Notes under the pieces: model-generated
What the model saw: the letters and a program-made list of their open reading frames with translations, nothing else
Databases searched by the model: none
What the model was told of the DNA's origin: nothing
Assembly (NCBI RefSeq): GCF_027922005.1
Contig: NZ_BSEV01000025.1
Coordinates: forward strand, 52,355-116,354
Length of the DNA: 64,000 bases
Source of the DNA: Streptosporangium carneum
Lineage (GTDB): Bacteria > Actinomycetota > Actinomycetes > Streptosporangiales > Streptosporangiaceae
Direction: 5' to 3'
Made by a program: the position numbers and the translations under genes
In this document: positions 51,126 to 60,132 of the stretch, piece after piece
How the letters are laid out: each line of letters opens with the position of its first letter
Numbering within the stretch: the stretch's first letter is position 1

Positions 51126-53324
51126 TTGGAAACCAGACCGTGGTGGCGCGGGAACCTCCCCGCGGAGACGAGCAGCCTCATCGGCCGTGAGACCGAGGTC
51201 GGGCAACTGCTCAAGCTCCTGACCGAGACCCCGCTGGTCACGGTCACCGGCGCCGGAGGCGTCGGCAAGTCGCGGATCGCCGTCAGGGCCGCCGAGCAGT
51301 GCCACGGCTCGTGCCCCGACGGCGCATGGCTGGTCCGGCTGTCCGGCGAGCGCGACGGCGACCTGCTCGCCCACGTCGTCGCGGCCGTGCTGGGACTGTG
51401 CGAGGAGTCGCCCAGGCCCCAGGTCGAGGCGCTCGTGGAGTTTCTCACCGGCAGGAGTCTGCTGCTGCTCCTGGACGCCTGCGAGCATCTCACGACCGCC
51501 TGCCGGGCCCTCGTCACCGACATCCTGGCCGGCGCGCCGGGGGTGCGGATCATCGTGACCTCCCGGCAGGCGCTCGGGCTGCCTCAGGAGGCGCTGCTGC
51601 CCGTCGAGCCGTTCGAGGCGCCCGCGCCGGGGCTTGGGCCCGTGCCGGCGGCCGACGACGCGCTCAGGCTCTTCCTCGACCGCGCGGGGGCCGTACGTCG
51701 CCCCCAGGGCGCTCAGGAGGGCCCTGAGACGGGCGCTGAGACGGGCGCTGAGACGGGCGCTGAGACGGGCGTTGAGACAGGCACTGAGGCGGGCACCGAG
51801 ACAGGGGCCGAGACAGGGGCCGAGACGGGCGCTGGAGTGGACGACGCCGCGCCGGGGGCGGGCGCGGAGACGGAGACGGCGCTGAGGGCGGCCGCGAGGA
51901 TCTGCAGGCGGCTCGACGGCATCCCGCTCGCCATCGAACTGGCCGCGGGATGGCTCAGGGACCTGCCGGTCGAGCGGCTCGCCGACCGTCTGGAACGACG
52001 CTTCGAGGAGCTGTTCACCGGCCTGACGCCGATCCCCCGGCACCAGACCGTGCGCGCGGCCCTGAGCTGGAGCCACGAGCTGTGCGGCCCGGGGGAACGG
52101 CTGCTGTGGGCGCGCCTGTCGGTCTTCCCGGGGAGCTTCGACGCCGAGGCCGCCCTGTGGGTCTGCGGGGACGAGCACCTGCCCGACGTGCCGGGCCTGC
52201 TGGTCCACCTGGTCGAGAGGGCGCTGCTCGTCCGGGTCCCCGGCGGCTACCGGCAGCCGGACACGGTCAGGGAGTACGGAGGGGAGCGGCTCCTCGGCCT
52301 CGGCGACGAGGCCAGGCTGGTCCTGCGGCACCGCTGCTACCACCTCGACCTCGCCCGCAGGGCGGACGCGGCCTGGTACGGCCCACGGCAGGAGGAGTGG
52401 GCGGCCAGGCTGAACTTCTCGCTCACCGACCTCCGCCTCGCCCTCGCCTCCCCCTCGACCCCGCTGTCCGTCGAGCTCGCCGGGACGCTCTGGATCCTGT
52501 GGCTGTGCCTCGGCCGGTCACGGGAGGGCCGCCACCACATGAGACGGGCGATCGACGCCGCCCCCGTCACCGACCCCGCGCTGCCCAGGCTCCTGTGGGC
52601 CGACGGCTGCGTGGCCCTCGCCCAGGGAGACCTGGAGTACGGCCGCCGCAGGATCGAGGCGGCGCTGCCCGCCGCCCTCGGCTGGGACGACCACGCGGCG
52701 GCGGGACACGCCCGGCTCAGGCTCGCGGGGAGTTCGCTGCTCGCCGGGAACCTCGACGAGGTCGAGCCCGACGTCGAACGCGCCCGGGAGCACTTCGGGA
52801 CGGCGGGCGGCGCGACCGTCGGCGAGCCGCTCGCCCTGGTGATCCTCGCCATGGCGGCCATCTGGCGCGGCGACTTCACCGGGGCCGTCTCCGCCCTCGA
52901 GGAGATGCGGAGGCTCTGCGACGCGCGCGGCGAGCGCTGGGCCCGCGCCTGCGGCGACTACGTGCTCTCCGTCGCCCAGCTGGGCCTCGGCCGGGTGGCG
53001 GAGGCGACCGCGGCGGCCAGGAGGTCACTGGAGGTCAAGTGGCGTTTCCGCGACGCGAGCGGCGTGGTGCTGGCCGTGGACCAACTCGCCGTGATCGCCG
53101 CGATCCAGGGGGACGGCCGTCGCGCCGCCAGGCTCCAGGGGACGGGAACGCGACTTTCCGCGCTCTTCGGACTGCGCAGACCCGCCCCGGAGGGCATGTC
53201 CGAGCCCGGAGCGGTCGCCGAGCGCACGGCCAGGCAACTGCTCGGCGACGACGTCTACGACGCGCTGTTCGCCGAGGGCCACGACGACGACCCCGGCTCC
53301 GCCGTCGCCTACGCCCTCGGCTGA
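51126..53324 (+). CDS. STAND-type ATPase, fourth of four (type B')
   Basis: This 732-residue protein starts at a TTG behind GGAAGGAG and reads ETRPWWRGNLPAETSSLIGR, matching the leader of the second copy. Walker A is GAGGVGKS and Walker B LLLLLD. Between the sensor and GxP-like regions it has an extra linker of about 40 residues made of ETGA/ETGT repeats, encoded by a 12-base unit (51725-51835). The winged helix and TPR parts and the C-terminal RTARQLLGDDVYDALFAEG match the second copy. It ends VAYALG with no HTH. A GTG at 51057 overlapping the previous stop is a possible longer start. Confidence 0.83.
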   Translation: METRPWWRGNLPAETSSLIGRETEVGQLLKLLTETPLVTVTGAGGVGKSRIAVRAAEQCHGSCPDGAWLVRLSGERDGDLLAHVVAAVLGLCEESPRPQVEALVEFLTGRSLLLLLDACEHLTTACRALVTDILAGAPGVRIIVTSRQALGLPQEALLPVEPFEAPAPGLGPVPAADDALRLFLDRAGAVRRPQGAQEGPETGAETGAETGAETGVETGTEAGTETGAETGAETGAGVDDAAPGAGAETETALRAAARICRRLDGIPLAIELAAGWLRDLPVERLADRLERRFEELFTGLTPIPRHQTVRAALSWSHELCGPGERLLWARLSVFPGSFDAEAALWVCGDEHLPDVPGLLVHLVERALLVRVPGGYRQPDTVREYGGERLLGLGDEARLVLRHRCYHLDLARRADAAWYGPRQEEWAARLNFSLTDLRLALASPSTPLSVELAGTLWILWLCLGRSREGRHHMRRAIDAAPVTDPALPRLLWADGCVALAQGDLEYGRRRIEAALPAALGWDDHAAAGHARLRLAGSSLLAGNLDEVEPDVERAREHFGTAGGATVGEPLALVILAMAAIWRGDFTGAVSALEEMRRLCDARGERWARACGDYVLSVAQLGLGRVAEATAAARRSLEVKWRFRDASGVVLAVDQLAVIAAIQGDGRRAARLQGTGTRLSALFGLRRPAPEGMSEPGAVAERTARQLLGDDVYDALFAEGHDDDPGSAVAYALG

Positions 53325-53363
53325 CCGTCAGGACGCGCGGAGGCGTCTTCGCACCCACCGGCT

Positions 53364-54632
53364 CTACCGGCTCCGCGGGGCTCCCCGATCCGTCCGGTCC
53401 GCCGTACCCGTACGGCTCTCCGCGTCCGCGCGGCTCTCCGCGCCCGTCTGGTTCTCCGTGTCCGTCCGGTCTCGCGTGTCCGTCCGGTCCGCCGCGCCCG
53501 TACGACTCTCCGTGTCCGTACGGCTCTCCGTGCCGGTCCGGTCCGCCGCGCTCGACCGGCTCTCCGGAAGCGCCGGCTCCCTCGTGCCCGCCGGGCTCTC
53601 CACGGCGGGGTCGGGGGAGGCCAGCCATTCGTCGATCTCCCTGAGGAGCTCCTTGCGCACGCTCTCGGGGGCGGCCGACGCCCTGATCGACTGCCGGGCG
53701 AGTTCGGCCAGCTCGGCGTCGCGGAAGCCGTACACGTGTCTCGCCAGCTCGTACTGGGGCAGCAGCCGCGCGCCGAACAGCAGCGGGTCGTCCGCGCCGA
53801 GCGCGATGGGCACTCCCGCCTCGAACAGCCGCCGCAACGGCACGTCCTCGGCCCGCTCCGCGACCCCGAGCCCGACGTTGGAGGTCGGGCAGACCTCACA
53901 CGCGATCTGCCGGTCCGCGAGGCGCTCCATCAGCCGCGGCGACTCGGCCGCCCGCACGCCGTGCCCGACCCGGTCCGCGCCCAGAGCGTCCACGCACTCG
54001 GCCACGCTCGCCGCGCCCAGCAACTCCCCGCCGTGCGGCACGGCCAGCAGCCCCGCCCGCCTGGCCAGCCTGAAGGCTCCGTCGAAGTCACGGGCCCGGC
54101 CTCTGCGCTCGTCGTTGGAGAGCCCGAACCCGACCACGCCCTGGTCCATGTGGTGGGAGGCGAGGCGGGCGAGCGTCTTGGCGTCCAGGGGGTGCCGGGT
54201 CCGGTTGGCGGCGACCACGACCGCGACCCCGACGCCCGCGTGGGCGGCGGCCCCGCGCGCGGCGTCCAGCATCAGCTCCAGGGTCGAGGTGAGTCCGCCG
54301 AACCGGTGGGCGTACCCGGAGGGGTCCACCTGGATCTCCAGCCAGCGCGAGCCCTCCGCCGCCTCGTCCTCGGCGGCCTCCCGCAACAGCCGGTAGACGT
54401 CCTCGGGGCGCTGCAGGACCGTCCGCGCGATGTCGTAGAGCCGTTGGAAGCGGAACCAGCCGCGCTCGTCCGTCGCCCGCAGCCGGGGAGGCCAGTCCTC
54501 CTCGAGGGCGTCCGGCAGGTGCAGCCCCTGCTCCCTGGCGAGCTCGATCAGGGTGGTGTGCCGCATCGAGCCGGTGAAGTGCAGATGCAGGTGGGCCTTT
54601 GGCAGGTCGGTGAGCGGGCGTGGCATTTCCAT
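53364..54632 (-). CDS. add: Adenosine deaminase
   Basis: This 422-residue enzyme has a metal-dependent adenosine deaminase core: KAHLHLHFTGS near the N-terminus, PHGGE with the catalytic glutamate, VGHGVR, the CPTSN motif and the aspartates in GADDPLL. It should deaminate adenosine or deoxyadenosine in purine salvage. The last about 70 residues are a hydrophilic tail of six-residue units such as ESRTDT and ADRTDT. This tail is not part of the family and comes from an 18-base tandem repeat. It converges on the fourth STAND gene. Confidence 0.9.
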   Translation of the reverse strand: MEMPRPLTDLPKAHLHLHFTGSMRHTTLIELAREQGLHLPDALEEDWPPRLRATDERGWFRFQRLYDIARTVLQRPEDVYRLLREAAEDEAAEGSRWLEIQVDPSGYAHRFGGLTSTLELMLDAARGAAAHAGVGVAVVVAANRTRHPLDAKTLARLASHHMDQGVVGFGLSNDERRGRARDFDGAFRLARRAGLLAVPHGGELLGAASVAECVDALGADRVGHGVRAAESPRLMERLADRQIACEVCPTSNVGLGVAERAEDVPLRRLFEAGVPIALGADDPLLFGARLLPQYELARHVYGFRDAELAELARQSIRASAAPESVRKELLREIDEWLASPDPAVESPAGTREPALPESRSSAADRTGTESRTDTESRTGAADRTDTRDRTDTENQTGAESRADAESRTGTADRTDRGAPRSR

Positions 54633-54767
54633 ATGGTGCCGTACGCCGGGCGCTCCTTGGTGCGGTACGCCGTGCCCGCCGCGGTCGTTCTCCCGGCCGA
54701 CTCGCGGTCAAGGCTCTTCGAAGCGCCCCTGAGACCCCGCGAGGACGCCGGTTCGGGGATCCGGGAC

Positions 54768-54836
54768 GGCGGCCGCACACGACGGCCGCACACGACGGCC
54801 GCACACGACGGCCGCACACGACGGCCGCACACGGCC
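54768..54836. repeat. 13-base tandem repeat, about five copies
   Basis: GACGGCCGCACAC is repeated four times exactly at 54781-54832, with partial flanking copies. It lies between the aminotransferase stop and the adenosine deaminase start on the minus strand. Confidence 0.9.
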
Positions 54837-54876
54837 GTGACGGCCGGGGCCCGCCGGTTCCGCGGCAGGGCGCGCC

Positions 54877-56082
54877 CTAGTGGGTCTGGCCCAGGAACTT
54901 GGCCACCCGGCTGACGCCCTCGACGAGGTCGTCGTCGCCGAGCGCGTAGGACAGGCGGAAGTAACCGGGGGTGCCGAAGGCCTCGCCGGGGACGAGGGCG
55001 ACCTCTGCCTCCTCGAGGATCAGCTCGGCGAGCTCGGCGGACGTCTCGGGACGCCTGCCGCCGAAGTCCTTGCCCAGCAGCTCCTTGACCGACGGGTAGG
55101 CGTAGAAGGCGCCCTTCGGCTCGGGGCAGAGCACACCCGGGATCTCGTTGAGCATGCGGACCATGGTCTGGCGGCGGCGGTCGAAGGCCTCACGCATCTT
55201 CGCCACGGCGGACAGGTCGCCGGAGACCGCGGCCAGGGCCGCGATCTGGGCGACGTTCGAGACGTTGGACGTGGCGTGCGACTGCAGGTTGGTCGCGGCC
55301 TTGACGACGTCCTTCGGGCCGATCAGCCAGCCGACGCGCCAGCCGGTCATGGCGTAGGTCTTGGCGACGCCGTTCAGGACGACGACCTTGTCGGCCAGCT
55401 CGGGGACGACGGTCGCGATGCTGGCGAAGGTCGCGTCGCCGTACGTGAGGTGCTCGTAGATCTCGTCGGTGACCACCCACAGGTCGTGCTCGGCCGCCCA
55501 GCGGCCGATCGCCTCGACCTGCTCGGGGGTGTACACCGCGCCGGTCGGGTTGGACGGCGAGACGAACAGCAGGACCTTGGTGCGCTCGGTGCGGGCCGCC
55601 TCGAGCTGCTCGACGCTCGCGAGGTAACCGGTGGTCTCGTCGGTCACGACGTCGACCTGGACGCCGCCCGCGAGCTTGATGGCCTCGGGGTAGGTCGTCC
55701 AGTACGGGGCGACGACCAGCACCTCGTCGCCCGGGTCGAGCAGCGTGGCGAAGGCCTCGTAGACGGCCTGCTTGCCGCCGTTGGTGACCAGGACCTGGGC
55801 CGCGTCGACCTGGTAGCCGGAGTCGCGCAGCGTCTTCGCCGCGATGGCCTCCTTCAGCTCGGGCAGGCCGCCCGCGGGGGTGTACTTGTGGAACCTGGGG
55901 TTGCGGCACGCCTCGACGGCCGCCTCGACGATGTAGTCGGGAGTCGGGAAGTCCGGCTCGCCCGCGCCGAAGCCGATGACCGGGCGGCCCGCCGCCTTCA
56001 TGGCCTTGGCCTTGGCGTCCACGGCGAGCGTGGCGGACTCGGAGATGGCGGAGATGCGCGCTGAGATGCGAGGACGGGTCAT
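54877..56082 (-). CDS. aspC: Pyridoxal-phosphate aminotransferase, aspartate type
   Basis: The 401-residue class I aminotransferase has Lys241 in NGVAKTYAMTGWR for the PLP Schiff base, the NPTG motif with SPSNPTGAVYT, and the C-terminal arginine in FRLSYALGDDDL for the substrate carboxylate. The N-terminal GAGEPDFPTPDYI is typical of the aspartate/prephenate aminotransferase 1-beta group. It should transfer amino groups between aspartate and 2-oxoglutarate. The position next to tRNA-Trp and secE matches other actinobacterial genomes. Confidence 0.93.
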   Translation of the reverse strand: MTRPRISARISAISESATLAVDAKAKAMKAAGRPVIGFGAGEPDFPTPDYIVEAAVEACRNPRFHKYTPAGGLPELKEAIAAKTLRDSGYQVDAAQVLVTNGGKQAVYEAFATLLDPGDEVLVVAPYWTTYPEAIKLAGGVQVDVVTDETTGYLASVEQLEAARTERTKVLLFVSPSNPTGAVYTPEQVEAIGRWAAEHDLWVVTDEIYEHLTYGDATFASIATVVPELADKVVVLNGVAKTYAMTGWRVGWLIGPKDVVKAATNLQSHATSNVSNVAQIAALAAVSGDLSAVAKMREAFDRRRQTMVRMLNEIPGVLCPEPKGAFYAYPSVKELLGKDFGGRRPETSAELAELILEEAEVALVPGEAFGTPGYFRLSYALGDDDLVEGVSRVAKFLGQTH

Positions 56083-56353
56083 GCCTCCATGGTTACAGAC
56101 CTGTGCCGTCGCCGCCGCCCCGCCTCCGTGATCGGCATTCGTGATCGGCCCGCGTGATTTCCCCGCCGCCTCGCGGGCAAGTGCCGCAAGCGACAGAAAC
56201 AGGCAGTGACCTGGGCGATCACCTGCCGGTTCGACGTAGGGGCCATTCCCCCGTAGACTTCGGCAGGTCTCACCGCCACGTGCGTGAATCGGCGGTCAGA
56301 CAGTGAGCCACGGACAAACTTCGGTCCAACCGATGTATGGTGGTTCATGTCTT

Positions 56354-56426
56354 AGGGCACTAGCGCAATTGGTAGCGCACCGGTCTCCAAAACCGGCGGT
56401 TGGGGGTTCGAGTCCCTCGTGCCCTG
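56354..56426 (+). tRNA. tRNA-Trp (anticodon CCA)
   Basis: The 73-base sequence folds as a complete cloverleaf. The acceptor stem is AGGGCAC/GTGCCCT with discriminator G. The D stem is GCGC/GCGC. The anticodon stem CCGGT/ACCGG carries loop CTCCAAA with anticodon CCA. The T arm contains GGTTCGAGTCC. The 3' CCA is not encoded. Placement upstream of secE is common in actinobacteria. Confidence 0.97.
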
Positions 56427-56501
56427 CGAGGAGCGGTCCGCGCATCAGGGCGTCTAGCGCGCCGCAGACATGCGTTGGACTCGACGGAGCAGGTGAGGAC
56501 T

Positions 56502-56750
56502 GTGGCGATCGACACGCGCGGCGAAACCGCAGACAAGCCGAGCGGTGAGAAGAAGGCCAAGCGCACTTCTCCCGCCCTCTTCTATCGGCAGGTCGTTGCT
56601 GAACTTCGCAAGGTCATCTGGCCCACGCGCAAGGACCTTATTTCCTATACCACGATCGTCCTGATCTTCGTTCTGGTCATGGTCGGAATCGTGTCCGCGC
56701 TCGACGCGGTGCTCACCGAAGGTGTGCTGCGGATCTTCGGCGGAGCCTGA
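56502..56750 (+). CDS. secE: Preprotein translocase subunit SecE
   Basis: This 82-residue protein is the short SecE. A charged N-terminus rich in Lys precedes the conserved amphipathic segment FYRQVVAELRKVIWPTRKDL, and one membrane helix follows (YTTIVLIFVLVMVGIVSALD). It stabilises SecY in the translocon. The GTG at 56502 follows GTGAGGA. It is the first gene of the secE-nusG-rplKAJL-rpoB block. Confidence 0.97.
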   Translation: MAIDTRGETADKPSGEKKAKRTSPALFYRQVVAELRKVIWPTRKDLISYTTIVLIFVLVMVGIVSALDAVLTEGVLRIFGGA

Positions 56751-56815
56751 GCCGGCATCCGGCGGATCGCCCCCCGTAATTTCATCAGCCCATCGACGAA
56801 AGAGAATGAGCCACC

Positions 56816-57664
56816 GTGTCCGAGTCTTCACAGCCGGCCGGCGAGTCCCGCGAAAAGCGGACTGACGAGCCGGAAGAGGTCGTCGACGTCGCGGAGGACT
56901 CGCTCGACGAGTCCGACGAGTTCGACGCCGACGCCGACACCGAGACCGATGAGGTCGCGGCCGGCGGCGTCGACGAGGACGACGACGAGGACGACGAGGA
57001 AGAGACCGACGAGGACGAGGAGTCCGAGGAGGCCTTCGCCGGACAGGTCGACGAGGACGGTGACGTCCTCCCCGACGTCGATCCGGTCGAGGAGTTCAAG
57101 CGTCAGCTGCGCAGTCAGTTCGGCGAGTGGTACGTCATCCACTCCTACGCGGGCTACGAGAACCGCGTGAAGTCGAACATCGAGACGCGCACGCAGTCCC
57201 TCAACATGGAGGACTACATCTTCCAGGTCGAGGTGCCCACCCACCACGTGACCGAGGTCAAGAGCGGCAAGCGCCAGCTGGTCAAGGAGCGGGTGCTGCC
57301 CGGCTACGTGCTGGTCCGGATGGAGCTCACCGACGAGTCCTGGTCCGCGGTGCGCAACACGCCCGGTGTGACCGGCTTCGTGGGCCTGTCCAACAAGCCG
57401 AGCCCGCTGAGCCTCGACGAGGTGGCCAAGCTGCTGGCCCCCGAGCCCTCCGAAGAGGTCAAGAAGTCGACCACCAAGGTCTCGACCGCGACCGTCGACT
57501 TCGAGGTCGGCGAGTCCGTCACGGTCATGGACGGCCCCTTCGCCACCCTGCCCGCCACGGTCAGCGAGATCAGCGCCGAGTCGCAGAAGCTCAAGGTGCT
57601 GGTTTCGATCTTCGGTCGCGAGACCCCCGTCGAGCTCTCGTTCAACCAGGTCTCGAAGATCTGA
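56816..57664 (+). CDS. nusG: Transcription termination/antitermination factor NusG
   Basis: This 282-residue NusG has an acidic, Asp/Glu-rich N-terminal extension of about 95 residues, then the NGN domain (GEWYVIHSYAGYENRVKSNI to about 205) and the KOW domain (DFEVGESVTVMDGPFATLPA). The extension is usual for high-GC Gram-positive NusG. It binds RNA polymerase and couples it to Rho and ribosomes. The GTG start lies 65 bases after secE. Confidence 0.96.
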   Translation: MSESSQPAGESREKRTDEPEEVVDVAEDSLDESDEFDADADTETDEVAAGGVDEDDDEDDEEETDEDEESEEAFAGQVDEDGDVLPDVDPVEEFKRQLRSQFGEWYVIHSYAGYENRVKSNIETRTQSLNMEDYIFQVEVPTHHVTEVKSGKRQLVKERVLPGYVLVRMELTDESWSAVRNTPGVTGFVGLSNKPSPLSLDEVAKLLAPEPSEEVKKSTTKVSTATVDFEVGESVTVMDGPFATLPATVSEISAESQKLKVLVSIFGRETPVELSFNQVSKI

Positions 57665-57691
57665 GCGATCGCATAACCTAAGACGTTCGGT

Positions 57692-57715
57692 GGCCGTGTC
57701 TCGCGAAGCACGGCC
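57692..57715 (+). promoter_or_regulatory. Hairpin in the nusG-rplK gap
   Basis: GGCCGTG pairs with CACGGCC around a 10-base loop, 28 bases after nusG. It could weaken read-through or form part of the rplK leader. There is no T run. Confidence 0.4.
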
Positions 57716-57779
57716 TTCCGACATGCTCCCCGTGTCTGCGTGGGAGCCGCATCACCCCGATTAGGACCCGGAGAGAACC

Positions 57780-58211
57780 ATGCCTCCTAAGAAGAAGATC
57801 GCGGCACTGGTCAAGGTCCAGCTTCCCGCTGGCCAGGCCACGCCCGCTCCGCCGGTCGGTACCGCCCTCGGTCCGCACGGCGTCAACATCATGGACTTCG
57901 TCAAGCAGTACAACGCTGCCACCGAGGCCCAGCGCGGCAACATCATCCCCGTTGAGATCACCATCTTCGAGGACCGCACCTTCACCTTCGTCACGAAGAC
58001 GCCTCCGGCGCCTGAGCTGATCAAGAAGGCCGCCGGTGTGGCGAAGGGCTCGCCCGTCCCGCAGAAGGACAAGGTCGGCAAGCTCACCAAGGAGCAGCTG
58101 CGCCAGATCGCCGAGACCAAGATGCAGGACCTCAACGCCAACGACATCGAGGCGGCCGAGAAGATCATCGCCGGCACCGCCCGGTCGATGGGCATCACGA
58201 TCGCCGACTGA
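57780..58211 (+). CDS. rplK: 50S ribosomal protein L11
   Basis: The 143-residue L11 is full length, with PPKKKIAALVKVQLPAGQAT, GTALGPHGVNIMDFVKQYNA and the C-terminal RNA-binding helix region MQDLNANDIEAAEKIIAGTA. It binds 23S rRNA at the GTPase centre and is the target region of thiopeptides. The ATG follows GGAGAGA. Confidence 0.98.
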   Translation: MPPKKKIAALVKVQLPAGQATPAPPVGTALGPHGVNIMDFVKQYNAATEAQRGNIIPVEITIFEDRTFTFVTKTPPAPELIKKAAGVAKGSPVPQKDKVGKLTKEQLRQIAETKMQDLNANDIEAAEKIIAGTARSMGITIAD

Positions 58212-58392
58212 CGGACGCGGCGACCGGCTCTGAAGGCCGGCCGTGTGGACGCGACGACGTCCACGGGGCCGGGCGGTGCCGGAGAACGGCGGGTGCGCCG
58301 ACGAACGCGCCCATCACCACAACGTCGAAGTAAGTGGAGGGGCCAGGCGCTGGCCCACACCACGAGCACTCGGATTCAACAGGAGTGAGCAA

Positions 58393-59106
58393 GTGAAGCG
58401 CAGCAAGGGATACCGCGCCGCGGAAGCCCAGATCGACAACGCGAACCTGTACAGCCCGGTCGAGGCCGCCAAGCTGGCCAAGGGGACCAACGTCGCCAAG
58501 TTCGACGCCACCGTCGAGGTCGCCCTGCGTCTGGGTGTCGACCCCCGCAAGGCGGACCAGATGGTGCGCGGCACCGTCAACCTCCCGCACGGCACCGGTA
58601 AGACCGCCCGGGTCCTGGTCTTCGCGACCGGTGACCGTGCCGAGGAGGCCCGCGCCGCGGGCGCCGACATCGTGGGCGCCGACGACCTGATCGACGAGGT
58701 CGCCAAGGGCCGCCTCGACTTCGACGCCGTCGTCGCCACCCCGGACCTCATGGGCAAGGTCGGCCGCCTGGGCCGCGTGCTCGGCCCGCGTGGTCTGATG
58801 CCGAACCCCAAGACCGGCACCGTGACCCCGGCCGTCGGCAAGGCCGTCACCGACATCAAGGGCGGCAAGATCGAGTTCCGTGTCGACCGGCACGCGAACC
58901 TGCACTTCATCATCGGCAAGGTGTCGTTCGACGATCGTCAGCTCGTCGAGAACTACGCCGCCGCCCTCGAGGAGGTGCTGCGTCTCAAGCCGTCCGCGGC
59001 CAAGGGTCGTTACCTGAAGAAGGTCACCTTCACCACGTCCATGGGCCCGGGCATCCCGGTCGACCCGAACGTGACGCGGGCGATGACCGCGGAGCTCGAC
59101 GCCTGA
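58393..59106 (+). CDS. rplA: 50S ribosomal protein L1
   Basis: The 237-residue L1 starts at a GTG after AGGAGTGAGC with KRSKGYRAAEAQIDN and contains the signature GRLGRVLGPRGLMPNPKTGT. It binds 23S rRNA and forms the L1 stalk, and in many bacteria it also represses its own operon. The 181-base leader before it has no gene. Confidence 0.98.
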   Translation: MKRSKGYRAAEAQIDNANLYSPVEAAKLAKGTNVAKFDATVEVALRLGVDPRKADQMVRGTVNLPHGTGKTARVLVFATGDRAEEARAAGADIVGADDLIDEVAKGRLDFDAVVATPDLMGKVGRLGRVLGPRGLMPNPKTGTVTPAVGKAVTDIKGGKIEFRVDRHANLHFIIGKVSFDDRQLVENYAAALEEVLRLKPSAAKGRYLKKVTFTTSMGPGIPVDPNVTRAMTAELDA

Positions 59107-59145
59107 GACATCTGAGACGTCCTGAATAGCAGACGTCTTCTCGGG

Positions 59146-59190
59146 AAGGCCTCAACCGAATGGCCATTCGGTTGAGGCCTTTCTTCGTTC
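59146..59190 (+). terminator. Strong terminator after rplA
   Basis: AAGGCCTCAACCGAATGG and CCATTCGGTTGAGGCCTT form a perfect 18-base-pair palindrome, followed by TCTTCGTTCTT. It ends the rplK-rplA transcript before the lipoprotein gene. Confidence 0.92.
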
Positions 59191-59269
59191 TTCCGGAGGA
59201 CGCGTGTGGCGATCTCCCGGCGTAGGGTCATAAACAAGTCCATCGGGGGACACGAAGGAGTGAAGACGA

Positions 59270-60124
59270 ATGCGCCGATTGGCTCCCGCACTGACACTGG
59301 GAGCGGCCGTGCTGGTCGCGGTCACGGGATGCGGTGCGCAGAGCACCGGTTCCCTCGGAAACGTCAAGCTGGCCGCCGCCGAGGCGGTGCAGCAGAGCGC
59401 GCAGAGGGCCGGGGAGGTCACTTCCTACTCCGCGGACCTCGTGCTCGACGCCACTGATGGAGACAAGGGCGCCGGCAAGGTTCAGGGCACCCTGGTGTAC
59501 CAGAGCAAGCCCCAGCTGGCGACCGACGTCACGCTGAGCACGATCGATCTCGGCGGGCAGAAGGTGCCCGGCGGAGCGAGGGTGATCCTCACCGGCGAAA
59601 CGGTCTACGTGAAGTCGGAGCTGCTCAACAAGTTCGCCGGCACGACGAAGCCGTGGGCCAAGGCTTCGCTCTCCGACCTCGACGCCCAGGGCCAGGCGGG
59701 CGTCAGGGACTTCCTCACCCAGGCCCAGCAGTTCGACCTGGCCGGGACGGTCAAGTTGCTGACCGCGTCGAAGGACGTCAAGGCGGTCGGCACCGAGACG
59801 GTCGGCGGGGTCGAGACCACGCACTACAGCGGCACCTTCCCGGTGGCCGAGGCCGCGCAGGTCATCGACCCGGCCAAGCGGGAGCAGCTCGAGCAGCGGC
59901 TCTCGCAGGTGAAGGACGTGAAGTTCGACCTGTGGGCCGACGCCGAGAGCCTGCCCCGCAAGGTGACGCTCAGCGGCGCCGAGCAGGGCTCCTCGTTCAA
60001 CCTGGTCACGTCCTTCAGGGGCTTCAACGAGCCCGTGACGATTTCGGCCCCGCCCGCCGACCAGGTGGGCGACCTGCCGAAGCACCCCGGTGGAGAGCTG
60101 CCGCAGAACTCCGGCGGAAACTGA
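59270..60124 (+). CDS. LppX/LprG-like lipoprotein
   Basis: The 284-residue protein has a signal peptide ending in the lipobox VTGC. A domain with the LppX/LprAFG pattern follows: SYSADLVLDATDGDKGAGKV, then VYVKSELLNKFAGTTKPWAK and HYSGTFPVAEAAQVI. The family carries lipids between membrane and envelope. The ATG follows GAAGGAG. It lies between the terminators of rplA and its own, so it is probably transcribed alone. Confidence 0.85.
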   Translation: MRRLAPALTLGAAVLVAVTGCGAQSTGSLGNVKLAAAEAVQQSAQRAGEVTSYSADLVLDATDGDKGAGKVQGTLVYQSKPQLATDVTLSTIDLGGQKVPGGARVILTGETVYVKSELLNKFAGTTKPWAKASLSDLDAQGQAGVRDFLTQAQQFDLAGTVKLLTASKDVKAVGTETVGGVETTHYSGTFPVAEAAQVIDPAKREQLEQRLSQVKDVKFDLWADAESLPRKVTLSGAEQGSSFNLVTSFRGFNEPVTISAPPADQVGDLPKHPGGELPQNSGGN

Positions 60125-60132
60125 CACCCGTT

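Noticed and set aside
44818..53324. AfsR/SARP or LuxR antibiotic regulators
   Set aside because: The ATPase and TPR parts fit, but I see no SARP domain at the N-termini and no LuxR HTH at the C-termini of any copy.
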